From positions 301,258-365,257 of the forward strand of contig SIJG01000069.1 of assembly GCA_023374025.1 (NCBI GenBank): a stretch of 64,000 nt of DNA. Reading direction: 5' to 3'. Of this stretch, positions 46,137 through 57,818 are shown in pieces. This DNA is from Heterodera schachtii. Lineage: Eukaryota > Nematoda > Chromadorea > Rhabditida > Heteroderidae. How positions within the stretch are numbered: position 1 is the first letter of the stretch; the number at the start of each line of letters is the position of its first letter. The notes beneath the pieces are model-generated. The model saw only the letters and a list, made by a program, of their open reading frames with translations. It did not search any database and was not told where the DNA came from. The translations under genes and the position numbers were made by a program.

Positions 46137-49100
46137 ATTAAAAAAATACAATTTTCGTTTTACAATTCTAATATACTTCGTTATTAAAAAAGCATAAAAT
46201 AGAAATTTTATTTTATATATTTTAAACAGTACTGAAATATGTTTTTTTTACTTTTAATAATTTTTTTTTAAAAAACATTTTGCAGAGAAAAAACAAAGTA
46301 TTTTATTTTTATGCATTATTAAATTTTTTTATATAACATTTTTATTTTAATATGAGTATACATTTGGTCTTCTTCCGAATATATCATTTTTGTCAATAAA
46401 AAATTAAGTTTTAGATATACATTTATGAAATTTGAAAGTATAATCATTAGGTGGTCTGTTCTTAGTTTCTCATTGTTTTTTTATATTAAATTTGGTAAAT
46501 GACAAAAGGTTAAAATAAAATTTAATTGTTTACACGGGTCATTTAATAAAATACGCCAAGAAATTTAACCTTTTTTAACAACCTCAGAATATAAAATTTC
46601 GATAAATTTTTGAATTTTAAAAATGTCACAAAAAATTCAGTGATCAGGTTTCCGAATTTTTTTGGGTAGGTTTTTGTGTAAAAACGCTATTGATTTATTG
46701 GCTTTAATCAATGCTTTATAATTTTGAAAATTTTCTTTTATAATTATTGTATTTTTCTTTAGAAATATTAAAATTTTCTGTCGATTTTCATTCTTATTTA
46801 TCTGTTTTTGAATCCATAATATTCTGATCACTTTAATTATTTTTAATGACATAAGATTCATTTCTTCTTTTTTATATTTCTCTTGCAAGGTCAATTGCAA
46901 TTAAAGCTTTTGTCTGTGTAGGTTACTATTTATTCTATGATATTTTATATTTTAACATTTCATGAATAAGTTGTAGATTTAATAGTTTTTTCGTAATTTA
47001 TAAAAAACTAAAGTCACCAGTCAATTATGCTGTTTAATTTAAATTTAACATATTTACATATAAATCAGTATTTGTTCTTTGATATGTAATGATAAAAAAA
47101 AATTCAATTAACTATTATTATTTAATTGTTAAAGGTTTTATTTGGACAGAATAAGTCATAGCTTTAAAAACAGCTAATATTTATTTTGCTTTATATTAAA
47201 ATTAATTTTATTTTAATTAAACTTTTCGTTTGCTATTATATTTTATTTTAATAAATTTAAATAAACAATTATATAGGTAAGTTTTTATTAATCGTCACTT
47301 CATTAAAATTAAAAGAGCTCAGGAAGCTATTGGTGAAAAACGGCTAAAAAATTTTGATTTATAAAATTAATTATTATATTTTAAAAGATTTATCCCATAC
47401 AAACAATTATTATTTATTTCAATCTAAAAAGCTTAGAGCATTGTTGGTCCTTATGACATTCGCGCCAATTAGATAAGGGCAAAAAAAATTTCAAGAGAAC
47501 TTTCATATATTTTATTTTTCTCTTCAAGCTTTTATGATTGACTAAATTTATTCTTCATTATTAATTTAAAATTTATTTTATTATTAATACAGAAAGTATT
47601 TTATTTAAAATATCATTTATAAAGATATTATTATTTATTATTATTATTTTTCTTGAAATTTTAACATTGGTTTTTTAAATTTTATTAAAGATAATCTAAA
47701 TATTATTTTTTAATGTTAGCAAGAACTACTTAGAACTTCTTATTTTAACAATTTAATAAATTTATTTGCATTAAAATTGAAAAATATTAATGAATTAAAA
47801 GAGAATTAATGCATTACATTTAGGTATTTTAATTAACGGATTTTCATTCAAAATAAATAAAAACAAAAATATTGCATTCCCCTATTTCACTTTTGAGGCA
47901 TTAAATTATTTATTTTAAGTAATAATGTTTAAAAACCACTTTTGGTGAATGTTTTGATATAATTGGGAATTTATTTGTTGGATAAATTTTCATTTTAAAT
48001 AATATTAACTCGTCAATTAAAGTTTTATTCGGTTATTTGCGTCGAATCTATTTTGTCGAGTGTCGAGTAATCCTGTAGCCTCACTTATTTAAATCAGTGC
48101 GACTGCCAAAGTTTAGCAAAATAATTATTTTTATTTCATTAAATATATTTATAAAATTGACATCACTCGAAAACAAATAGAAATTGTATTTTTTGGTCTT
48201 CAGGCCTTACTTGAATAGTTTTTTGATTCAATTGAAAACTTTAAGGCTAATTAATTTTTATAAAATGTAATTATTGAATTTTTCTGGTTTTTTGTTCACA
48301 TTGTGTTTGGGAGGATATTTATTCGCCTGTGATGGAATACGAAATATGGCACTCGAAGCCGCTGACCAATAAGTCCGGGGGAAGAGGGAGCAATGTTTTT
48401 TATTTTTTGAAAATTTTTATTATTTATTTTGATTATGTTAAAACTTTTCAAATTAATTTTTATTTGTTTAATACAATAATTATTCAGCTGTAACTAGGCA
48501 AATTTCAAAAAAAGAAATTTGGTTCATCAATTGTACTAGATAATTTCTGATCGGGCCTTTCTTCGTCTAATCTGTTTCTTTTATAGTATTTTTTCAATAT
48601 TTCAAAATATTATAATAAATTTTTATATTTATTCCTAGTTTTTCATTTGTATTTAAGTATTATTTTTTGCTTTTAATTTATTTAAAATGTATTTATAAAT
48701 TTAAATTTTTACATCTATCATTATTTATTTATTTTTGCATTTGCAATTGTTTAATAAAAAAAATTATTAATTACAAATGTTCAGGCACTTCCCACTGTGG
48801 GCAAAGTCTCAATCGGTTTGTTCTGCGTGTATATGAAACAGTTCAAAAATGCAATAAATTTTGGATTATAATTTTTTAATTTTATTTTGCTAACGTAATT
48901 TTCCCAAATTATAATTTTTAAATATTTTTCTATTTTTCGTTTATTTTCATTTTCTCATTATACTTAAATAAAATTTCTGAATAATATTAAAGTTTGATTA
49001 AAAAAATTTTTTTTTGTTTTCTCATGCAGGCTCGAATCCATTTCATTGTAATAAACCGATTTAACTCAAACATCTTGGTACTTTTTCATTGGGTCCACTT

Positions 49101-50700
49101 GTCAAGTGTCAACAATTTTTTCTTCTATTTTTTAAAGTTTGAAAAGTTATGGCTTTGTTGTGTGCCTGATGTTTAAAGTTTTCCAATTTATATACAAAAT
49201 TTATCTGACAACTCTACAAATTTCAAGTTTTCAAAATTTATTATTATTATTATTATTGTATTGTTATCTATATTAGAGATTACTATATTTAGTATAATAG
49301 AGCATTATTGTTATTAATTAGTTTATTTTTTATATATTTTTAATCATATTTTTTCACTTTTTTAAATATATTTTGGATATTAAAAAATTCTTGTAAATTG
49401 GTCTTCAGATACTCTTGTAACATCCAGTCCAAATTAGTTGGACTCTTTTGTCAAAGAGCAAAGAATACATTTTGCTTAAATTTTTTTTTTGAATTAAGAG
49501 TTTTTTAAATATATCATTAATTATAAACTATTGTGCATTCTTTAAATGCAAAACTGGTTTTTTATTACTTTTTTATTTTTTGAAATATTTTTTAATTTTA
49601 TTTTTATGAGATCATATAATATTTTAAAAAGTCTTATTATTATTTTATGCTTTTTAATACTTATTTATTTACAAACATTTTTTGCGGCACAAATAGATTA
49701 TTACACGCAATTCTTTGTGCAGAATTTTAAGTTGTTCCTTCATTTTTGAGTACTCTATTTTTATACATTTAATTAAATTTACATATATTTATAATTTATA
49801 ATTCATTTGGCAATTCTTTTTATGTAATTGGCGTTTCACATTTCGTTTTTCGCGTCAAATTTATTTTGAAAATCCAAACATTTTTTTTAAAAAATGTTTA
49901 TTTAATCATTTCTTTCTTCAAATCTGACTAAAAATTTAACTTCTTGATTTTTTTCTTTTATTTTTTAACTCTAATTATTATTTAATTTTTAAAGCGTTAT
50001 ATAAAATCTTTATTTTTATATTATTTCAATGGATTGTTTTATAATAAAAAATTTACTAAATTATTATAATATTTAGAATTTGAATTCATTCATCGAATTT
50101 TTTTTCTTATAACTTTTTTATTTTTTTCTTTTGAACAAAGATTTTTTACCGTTTTTAATAAACTTATTGTTAAAAATAATGTAATTGATATCCATTTCTA
50201 TTTATTTTCCATTATGTGAGCCCAAATGAAGGCACACACCGGTGGGTCAGCCCATTTTTTGTTGTACAATATTATTCATATTTAGTTTCTTTATTAATTA
50301 ATTTATATTTCTTTTGAGATTATTTAATAAACCCGTAAATTTTTATTTAATAAAATTTAATTACATTGCCATTTGTTCATCACCGTAATTTTAGTTATGA
50401 ATGAACTCTAAAAAATTTCAAAAATTTGCTTATGATATCATTAAATAAAACAATCATTTATCTATTACTTCTTTATCTGGAATATATGCATTTTGTTTCG
50501 AATGCATAGGTTTTCATATTTTTGGGCATTTTTAGCACAATATTGGAACCTATTTATAAGTTTTTAACAATAGAAATCGTAACTCTGATTACAATGAATA
50601 TTTAATGCCTTTTTCTTCAAAGATCGAAATTTTCAGCTATCCACGAAAAAGATAAACATGTTTTATGACTTTTAAAAAAAAAAATATATTTTCAATAAGT
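46137..50700. other. Gene-free AT-rich DNA with one small coding-like island
   Basis: No gene is supported. An island at 48310-48400 translates as an unbroken, protein-like stretch (EDIYSPVMEYEIWHSKPLTN) in higher-GC sequence and may be an exon relic. Another pocket at 48780-48850 is similar but weaker. The remaining frames are AT-bias. Confidence 0.35.
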
Positions 50701-51322
50701 GTGAGGGGAAGGGGGGGGGGGGGCAAACTGATGAACTATTGCCATTCTTTTAGCCACCGCTGAATAGTAAAAAACGAAAATTAGGTGGACTGCTTTGTAA
50801 TGGAGGGGAAAGACAAATTGGATGTCGGATGAAGTAATGTCAAATGGTGTGCTGACAAATGAGCGCAATGCAAATGGTGCGACGGGACAGCGTCATTTTT
50901 TGTTGATTTTTTAGAAGAATGCAGAGAAAGAGAGAGAGAGAGGAGTCAGAAAGAAAGAAAGAAAAGAGAGAGGGGGGGGGGAAGTCAGAAGGAGAAAGCG
51001 AGAGAAAAATCACATGTAAAAAAATCGCGAAAAAATAACATAAAAATATAATAAATAATTTATCAAGATTTTTAAATTCATTTTTTTTAGAAAAGTGAGA
51101 AATATTGAACAAAATGTCATAAATTAAATAATCAAGTTTAAGGTTTATGTATTATGTATTATAAAATTGATCATAACTTTCTTAAAATCTTAAAAATTTG
51201 CAATCATAACGAAAAATGCAAAAAAAAATGTAACGGGGGGGGGTCAAATTAAATTTATCTTCTTTTGTTCATATCATCAATAAAAAACAATCACAAAAGG
51301 GAAAAATTCGCTTAAATTATAG
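50701..51322. repeat. Low-complexity cluster: poly-G runs and GA-rich microsatellite
   Basis: G runs lie near 50708-50724, 50977-50986 and 51232-51242, and a long GA/GAAA-rich tract at about 50925-51005. The dispersed repeat copy 2 (50760-50935) sits between. The minus-strand 90-codon frame across it is a translation of the GA tract and not a gene. Confidence 0.7.
50760..50935 (+). repeat. Dispersed repeat, copy 2 (partner at 45745-45895)
   Basis: Words TGAATAGTAAAAAACG, AATGGAGGGGAAAGAC, AAATTGGATG, GTCAAATGGTGTGCTG, GCAATGCAAATGG and GGGACAGCGTCATTTT align in order with 45745-45895. It ends in the GA microsatellite. Confidence 0.6.
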
Positions 51323-51398
51323 GTGCAAATCTGTTAAAAAATTGCTTCAATTTTTAAACATTTCCCTTGTCGGAATTGCTCGGCACCGCTGGTTCTTT
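51323..51398 (+). repeat. Partial copy of the GC-palindrome dispersed repeat
   Basis: CAAATCTGTTAAAAAATTGC at about 51328 is followed by TTTCCCTTGTCGGAATTGCTCGGCACCGC (split here as two halves of the palindrome) at 51365-51392. This is the order seen at 1-93 and 41817-41885. Only the right half is present. Confidence 0.5.
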
Positions 51399-51646
51399 TC
51401 GAAGATTGTCACAAAATCCCAAAAAATGGGATTTTATCGGACAAAATCGGTTAATAAAGCTCAAAAATCTGGGACCTAATACTAGACATTTAAAGAAAAT
51501 ATTTTTCTTGTTTTTTATTTATTTAAATTTAAATTTTTAATTGGGTTTTCTTTTGGATACCGATGTATTTTTTAGTTATTTAAAATTGTTTTTTATTCTT
51601 ACATTTAAAAGTATTAATTTATTTTTATCTGAGCAGGAATATGAAT

Positions 51647-52870
51647 TAGAGACCGGACAACTGGGGTCGGAGGGATCCCGAGTCGGGATCCCGACCGAAT
51701 CCCGATCCCGATCAATCCCGAACATTTCGTAAAAACGATCAGGACGGATCCCGACTCTGGATCCCGACACGAATCCCGATCCAGATCAATCCTGAAGATT
51801 TTTTTTCGGGATTCCGCAGGATTATCGGGATTGCAAAAACTCAATTTTTTTTATGTTTTATTCAAGTTTTGTTCAAATGCTTATCTAATATTTATAATTG
51901 ATCAATTCCATTGAAGAAAAATAGGAATGGGAATTATATCAGGTTTTTAGAAAATTTTCAAAATTCGAATAGCATGCCTAAAAAATCAGATTTTAGGACC
52001 AAAAATTAGAACAATTAAAATATAGCTTTAAATTTTTTTTTAAATTTAGTTAATATAAATTTATATTTTCGCCTCCTATGATCAGTTTTAACAATTTGAG
52101 AAAATTAGCAAATCGTTAAGTGCATCGGAACCAAAAAATTAGATTTTTATGATTTTTTTGCTGAGATTTTTTCAAAAACTTTAGGGGGGAACAAGGTGGA
52201 GGCCGGCGGTGCCGATAAGCGACGCCGGGAAAATTTTGTAATTTTGAATGCGATTTGTTAAGAGATTTTGTCCAAAAAAACCAAAATTTTTAGCGATTTT
52301 GAACAAAATTTTCAGGAAAATAAGGATTTTTAGAGTCCGGCGCTGCAGATATGCACCGAAAGAAAAATACGTAGACAAGACAACAATTTCTAATCTAATT
52401 TTTTGCACAAAATTCTTAGAAATTGTTGTGTCATAATATTACCTAAAGTTTTAAAATAATATTTTAGGAATTAAAAAAATTTTTGATAATTCTTTTTAAA
52501 AAAAATAAAAGTCACTAAATGGCCAACTTTTACGTTAAACTTTGAAAATTTTATTGGAATTTTGGAGACCTGTGAAAATTTTTTGGGACTTTTACGGATT
52601 TTTTAAGATTTTTAATTTAAAAATTCAAGATATTAATTAAAAAATGGAGATTTTTCTAAAAATTATCATGACTTCAATCCCGCGGGATCCCGCGGGATTG
52701 GTAAAATGGTCGGGAGGGATCCCGGTCGGGATCCCGATCAAATCCCGATCCCGATCAATCCCGATGAATTTAAAAAATCATTCGGGACGGATCCCGAGGT
52801 CGGGATCCCGAATTTAATCCCGCGGGATCCCGAAGAAATCCCGCGGGATCCCGATCCCGTCCGGTCTCTA
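51647..52870. mobile_element. hAT-type MITE, 1224 bp, with perfect 8-bp target duplication
   Basis: The ends TAGAGACCGGAC and GTCCGGTCTCTA are inverted, and both are flanked by ATATGAAT (51639-51646 and 52871-52878), a perfect 8-bp duplication. Its inverted repeat differs by one inserted G from that of the 39.5 kb element, so the two belong to related hAT families. The outer ~180 bp at each end are built from GATCCCGATCCCG-type repeats. The core holds an inverted copy of the GC-palindrome repeat. There is no transposase; the short Asp/Arg/Ser-rich frames on both strands come from the GC repeats. Confidence 0.9.
52199..52362 (-). repeat. GC-palindrome dispersed repeat nested inside the 51.6 kb MITE
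   Basis: GGCCGGCGGTGCCGATAAGC at 52201-52220 and CCGGCGCTGCAGATATGCAC at 52338-52357 bracket a spacer with GCGATTTGTTAAGAGATTTTG. Read on the minus strand, this is the same order as the full copy at 41731-41885. It is either nested within the MITE or a component mobilised by it. Confidence 0.65.
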
Positions 52871-55440
52871 ATATGAATATAGGTAATGAATTGCTATTTG
52901 TTTCTATTTTTTATAAATTTAAACAACTTCTTTGGAAATTTTTGAGAAGTCGGAATTACGTTCATCCCTGGTAAAAATAGATCAATTAATTGTTTTTAAT
53001 TAATTAAATTCTTTTTTAACTTTATTTTGGATTTTTGTTTACTTATATTTATTTGTGCATTCTCTTGTTACCTAACCAAAAATGATGTTGCTTTAAATTT
53101 CATTTACTGATTAATCAATTGAAGCTTTTTATTTAATTAAAATTCAATATTTTAAATTAATAAAAATTTAATAAATTTAATGCTCTCGTCAAAAGATTTT
53201 TCATTCTTCTTTGTACTTTCAAAAAAAGTTAGAAATTTGTAAAGTAATTTTATGAATTTATTTTTTATTTTACTTGCCTCTTAACGGACTTTATTTGGTT
53301 AAAAGTTTTGTAAATATTACTACATAAGTTTATATCAGCTTTTATTATTTTGGGCTTATATCCATTAAATTATTAATTTTATGTATTTGTTAAATCTAAA
53401 TCTGACAAAATAATAACAAAATTCCGACAATCTTCATATATATGTTTCTTTTTTATTTGAAAAATGCGTCTCAAATTCGCCTTTTTCAAGCATTGCATTA
53501 AATATTTGCAAATTTTCTTCATTCTATTGATATTTATATTTCTTGTCAACAAATATGTTTTTTTCGCTGAGCACCGAGTCTCTCGCGGTATTATCCCTTG
53601 ATCGAAGGAAACGGATGCTTCAGCTTTCGATTACATTTAATGTATTTGTTAAATCAAAAATTAATAAATTTTTTTAAAAATTGAGAAAAATATTATTTTT
53701 TACTTTAATTTTTTATTCATAAAATAATAATTTTTAAATTATTTTCACTGAGTCATATTTTAATATTAATATTTTAAGCGCATAATAACTGACTAACAAA
53801 TCTTGTCAATTTTTAACAGTTATCTTATTTTCTTTTCAAGCTTTTTTGAGTGATTGATTTTTTATCATTATTCATTTGTATATAATTTGGATTAATTTAT
53901 TAATTTAAAAAAAGCGCATTTTTTTGAGCAATTTATTATTGTTTTAATTGGAAATCCTTTTATTCAATTGAAACCTTTATATTCACTCTTTTTCGCATCC
54001 AACTTCATTTTGAAAAACCAATTTATTTTTAATAAAATAATTAATTTAATTTATTAAAATTTATTTGCTTATTAATTGTTACCTTTATGTAAAATATTAA
54101 TATAAAATGATATTTATTTAATACCAACATTAATTACTAGAAGAGAGCATATATTCTTTTGTATATTATCTGACTATATATATAAACTTTTCTTATTGCA
54201 TAGTTATAAAGTAACCTTCAATTATTCATGTTCGTATTTTTTTATTTATTTCATTTAATATATTTGCTTTTCGTTCCTTTTTTTATTATAACTTCGTTTT
54301 TGTATTTATTTTAACTGATTTTAAGTCGTTTAATTAATTAAATGACTTCAGATCACTTTTTTTATTTTAAATTCAAATATATTTTCAAGAGAATTTCCGT
54401 GATGAGATGATAAATTGTTATTAAAAAACTTTTTTTTTTTATAATGAACGAAAATTGAATTTGATTTATCATTTGTTTAAAACATAATTATTTTTTTCAA
54501 TCAACATAAAAGTATAATATTTTATAATTAACAAATAGCTTAATAATATATATTATTTAAATTTATCGGTAAAAAGTTCAAAATTATTAATTAAATTCTT
54601 TTAAATTATTGGTTATTTCGGATGTTTATTATTTTTGTGTTTGAGTAATTTAATTTTATTGTGTTTTTGGAGTTTAATGCAAAGATTTTTTGTCATATAA
54701 ATTTTTAGTTCTTTATTGCTTCTATTTAAATTTCTTTATCATGGCCATTCGGCGTTGATAAGCGGCTCCTGCTAAGGATAGTATTTTGAATTTTTCTATA
54801 GATAAAAATTCTGTTAAATGATTTTTACTAAGTGCAGTTCTCTGATAAATTTTATTTTAAATTCAAATTGTAAAATTCATATTTTACCAATTTTATAAAG
54901 AGTTAATTTTCGGGTATGCGTTTTGAAATTTGAAAGTTATCTTATTCGGTAGTGTATCCTTGCTTTTTTAAAGATATAACTCGGTCATTTTATGGCATTT
55001 TTATGACCCTTTTTCTAATTTATTGTTAATAAATTTGATAAAATGTAATGCATGCAATCAATATGTAAAACCAATTTGATTAATACTTCAGAAATAATCA
55101 TGGCTATTATTGCATATGTTTAGAAATCACAATTAATAAATATTTAGGTACTTTATTTAAAAGTTAATTATTCCTGTAATTTTTTTATAAATTAAAAGGC
55201 ATCTTCAAATTTAAGTTATGCTAAGAAAAAAGAATTTTTATATTTAAGTTATAAATATTTTTTAAGGTAAAACATGTATCCTAATTATTTGTTTTTTTCT
55301 TCTTCTTAATAAAATGATTATATCTCTGAAATAAAAACCAATTAAAATTTATAGTAAAAAATTAGTTTCAAATAAGAAAAGTAGAATTAAAAAACAGAAA
55401 TCTTTTTTTTCTGTTTTAATCCTCTATGTATACAAATCAC
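52871..55440. other. Gene-free AT-rich DNA
   Basis: No gene, RNA or well-bounded element was recognised. A diverged GC-palindrome-like word (GGCGTTGATAAGCGGCTCC) lies at about 54751-54770. A GC pocket at 53570-53620 is unidentified. Confidence 0.4.
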
Positions 55441-55700
55441 GCCTTTTCACACCACGATGACAGCAAGCAGCAGCAGCAGGACTGGCCGAGCAGTTGGCGC
55501 GGCACTTCCGGCGCTGCCGTTGCTGAATTTGCACTGTCACTGGCGCCGTGCCGTACAACAGACCGGCACTAAATTTTACAGACATACTCCCCCGTACAGG
55601 ATTAATGAAAACTATTTCAAGTTTATTGATTTTAAAAAATTTGCGAATTCCGAATTGAAATGTACCAAAATTTTTATTAGCATGTAATTAATATACTCTA
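55441..55700 (+). other. GC-rich island, possible exon or repeat fragment
   Basis: The 76-codon frame at 55457-55687 begins with Ser/Arg/Ala-rich residues encoded by a CAG-rich, GC-rich stretch, then degenerates into AT-bias residues. GCGGCACTTCCGGCGCTGCC at about 55499-55518 resembles the dispersed GC palindrome. I do not support a gene here. Confidence 0.3.
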
Positions 55701-55701
55701 A

Positions 55702-55932
55702 TGATCTATTCTAAAAAAGGGTAATTCTCGGCAATTTTGGCACTATGTCTTGGTAGAACTTGGCATAGAGAATAGAGCCTTTTTGGACTTCATTGGTGGA
55801 CAAAATGCGACAACAAACGGCGCCAATGAAGAAGACCGATTTTTTAATGCTTTATCCTTTCACAGACAGCATTTATTCACTTTTATTATTTTTTATACTC
55901 ACAAATTCGTACAATTATTAATTATGTAATAA
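55702..55932 (+). pseudogene. Coding-like open frame without start codon, unknown family
   Basis: A 76-codon frame open from about 55702 to the TAA at about 55930 includes WHYVLVELGIENRAFLDFIG and GANEEDRFFNALSFHRQ. This is protein-like, with GC above the surroundings. There is no Met at the start, so it would be an exon or a relic. The same DNA contains CTTCATTGG...CCAATGAAG inverted words. No family was recognised. Confidence 0.35.
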
Positions 55933-56894
55933 ATAATTAATTACTTTTTTGCTCGATTATTAGGTTTTATTGTTTCATAATTCATATGCTTGAGCATTAT
56001 TAAATTGGAAATAAAGAATAAATTGAAATAGTAAATTCTTAATTTATTTATTTTATTATTAAAATTGCTATGCTTTTTTTTTCTTGGATTCATAAGAATT
56101 ATGGGCAATTCAAGTGTTACATCGCAAGCTAATAAATCAAATCAAAAATTAAAATTTTTAAATTACTCCTAGATGAACCGGAAATTGAGTCTCTATAGAT
56201 TGGAATAATAAATATAATATGAATTTTTTAATTGAATAAATTTATAGTTACAAAAAAATGATAAAGCGAATAAATTACTGACATAAAAACTTTGATGGTT
56301 CAAAACCCAATAAAGAAATTATAAAGATAAAATAAAAACAAAAAACAATTAATTCTTTTTTTGAAATGTTGCCATCGTCACTCAAAGCAATTAGAAATAT
56401 AATAACCATGATGGAAGTTCACTAAAAGTAGAACTGTATAAAATAAGTCCTTTACAGCCTAAAACAAGAAAATTTTTATATGCTTATTAATTAGATATAA
56501 ACTTATTTTTTTAGCATAATTAATATGCCATTTAAATATTATCTATGAATGTGATTTTTAAAGGATTAAACAATTTCTAAATTCATTATTAAAGTAATTT
56601 AAATAAAATTCAATTTATTCCGATCACATTTGTATCTTGGGCATTGTTTCGAGCCGCGTCAATCCAAGAAATTAAAAAAGACAAAAATTTTAGGGAACAT
56701 CATACATTTGCGACATATATGGAAAAGACTGTGAAGAAATTCCAAATAAGTGAAAAATTTATAAAAGAGGGAGTTTTTAGGGTTTGAAAAAAAAATTTTT
56801 TTTTCTTTTAAATTCGTGAAAAATTCGTATTTTAAAAAATAAGTGAATTTATTTCAAATTCTTTCTGCTCCGTTCTTAATTCTGCGCTTTTAAG
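55933..56894. other. Gene-free AT-rich DNA
   Basis: Nothing was recognised over about 960 bp apart from AT-rich runs and a short GC pocket (GAGCCGCGTCAATCC, about 56650). Confidence 0.4.
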
Positions 56895-57036
56895 TCTGCT
56901 TTTCGCCTGCCCAAATGGGTCGATATTCCGCCACCTGCGATACCGTACCAAAATGCGACCGAAACATTGGTGTGCTACGGTGATTTGTTTTGTAACAAAG
57001 AAATGCTACAGAAAGACTATGACCGAGTACGCCAAA
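56895..57036 (+). CDS. Probable exon of an unrecognised gene
   Basis: After a TTTTAAG acceptor, an open frame encodes a clearly protein-like stretch: RLPKWVDIPPPAIPYQNATE followed by LVCYGDLFCNKEMLQKDYDRVRQ. It ends at CCAAA|GTGAGTTT, a consensus 5' splice site. If unspliced it would run 17 nt further, to a TGA at 57051. GC is much higher than in the flanks. A Cys pair (CYGDLFC) and an N-glycosylation-like NAT site suggest a possible extracellular domain, but this is inference. No partner exon was confirmed. Confidence 0.45.
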
Positions 57037-57394
57037 GTGAGTTTACGAAGTGAAACATAGGCTTACTGGGTGCTAGGTCTATGCGAAAAAAACTCAGTGT
57101 GGGCGATGCGAAAAAAACTCAGTGATTGATTGGTCTTTTTCCTGAAGCCGATGGCACCACTTTCGGGCACCAAAAGTGCCTGCTCCGGAATTTAACCGGC
57201 CCGGTTAAGAACAATTTTTTGTTCAGTTTTCAAGGGCTATCTCCCAGGCCGGGTCCGGTCTTGATCCATTCAATTGGAGCCCGTCATGGGTCGGGCACAT
57301 CTGCCGGAGGACCCTCAGCCTCGCCCCCGACCCTAACGATGTCCAACCAAAGCTAAGCGTGCCGTTACCAGCGGCGTTTTTGTACAGCTCGATG
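57037..57394. other. GC-rich unclassified segment with a 20-bp tandem duplication
   Basis: ATGCGAAAAAAACTCAGTG occurs twice, at about 57080 and 57104. The following 230 bp are GC-rich (CCGGCCCGG, CGGGTCCGG, GGGTCGGGC). They carry a 76-codon Pro/Ser/Gly-rich frame (57126-57356) that I do not recognise as a gene. It may be the intron and downstream part of the exon at 56895 or a separate repeat. Confidence 0.3.
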
Positions 57395-57818
57395 TTTATG
57401 AGTCCAATCGACTTTTATGGGTCCAAAGGTATTTTATGAGTCCAATCAATTGACAATATCTGGTTTTTATACAATTACTTTGTTCATGTTTGAACAAACC
57501 CTATCTTTTGGTAGCATTCGAAAGCACAAAGTCTAACGAAGCTAAAATATATAAAATCTCAGCGTTTAGGCAATTACGAAAAAAATAACTGGTTAATTAA
57601 GTAATTGTTGATTATTTTGATTTGTAACTTTCTTGAAATGTTAAAATTCTCTTGTTTCTCATATTATTACATTATTCAGACTTTGTGCTTTCGAATGATA
57701 CCAAAAAGATAGGGTCTGTTCAAACATGAACAAAGTTATTGTATAAAAACCAGGGATTGTCAATTGATTGGACTCATAAAAGTGAATTGGACTCATAAAA
57801 GTCGATTGGACTCATAAA
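57395..57818. mobile_element. Foldback element with ~143-bp inverted arms and TTTATGAGTCCAAT repeats
   Basis: The arms 57395-57536 and 57675-57818 are inverted copies. Each starts TTTATGAGTCCAATCGACTT, carries three spaced copies of ATGAGTCCAAT, then CAATTGACAAT, CTTTGTTCATGTTTGAACA and GCTTTCGAATG/CATTCGAAAGC. The loop is about 138 bp and AT-rich. No target duplication or transposase was seen. It is a non-autonomous foldback or long-TIR MITE. Confidence 0.85.

Noticed and set aside
50840..51112. 90-codon Ser/Leu/Phe-rich frame
   Set aside because: It spans a GA microsatellite and poly-G run.
51541..51844. Overlapping short frames on both strands rich in Arg, Ser, Asp and Gly
   Set aside because: They are translations of the GATCCCGATCCCG arrays at the end of the hAT MITE.
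57395..57818. An 8-bp or TA target duplication around the 57.4-kb foldback
   Set aside because: Flanking bases were compared and no convincing duplication was found, so no superfamily is assigned.
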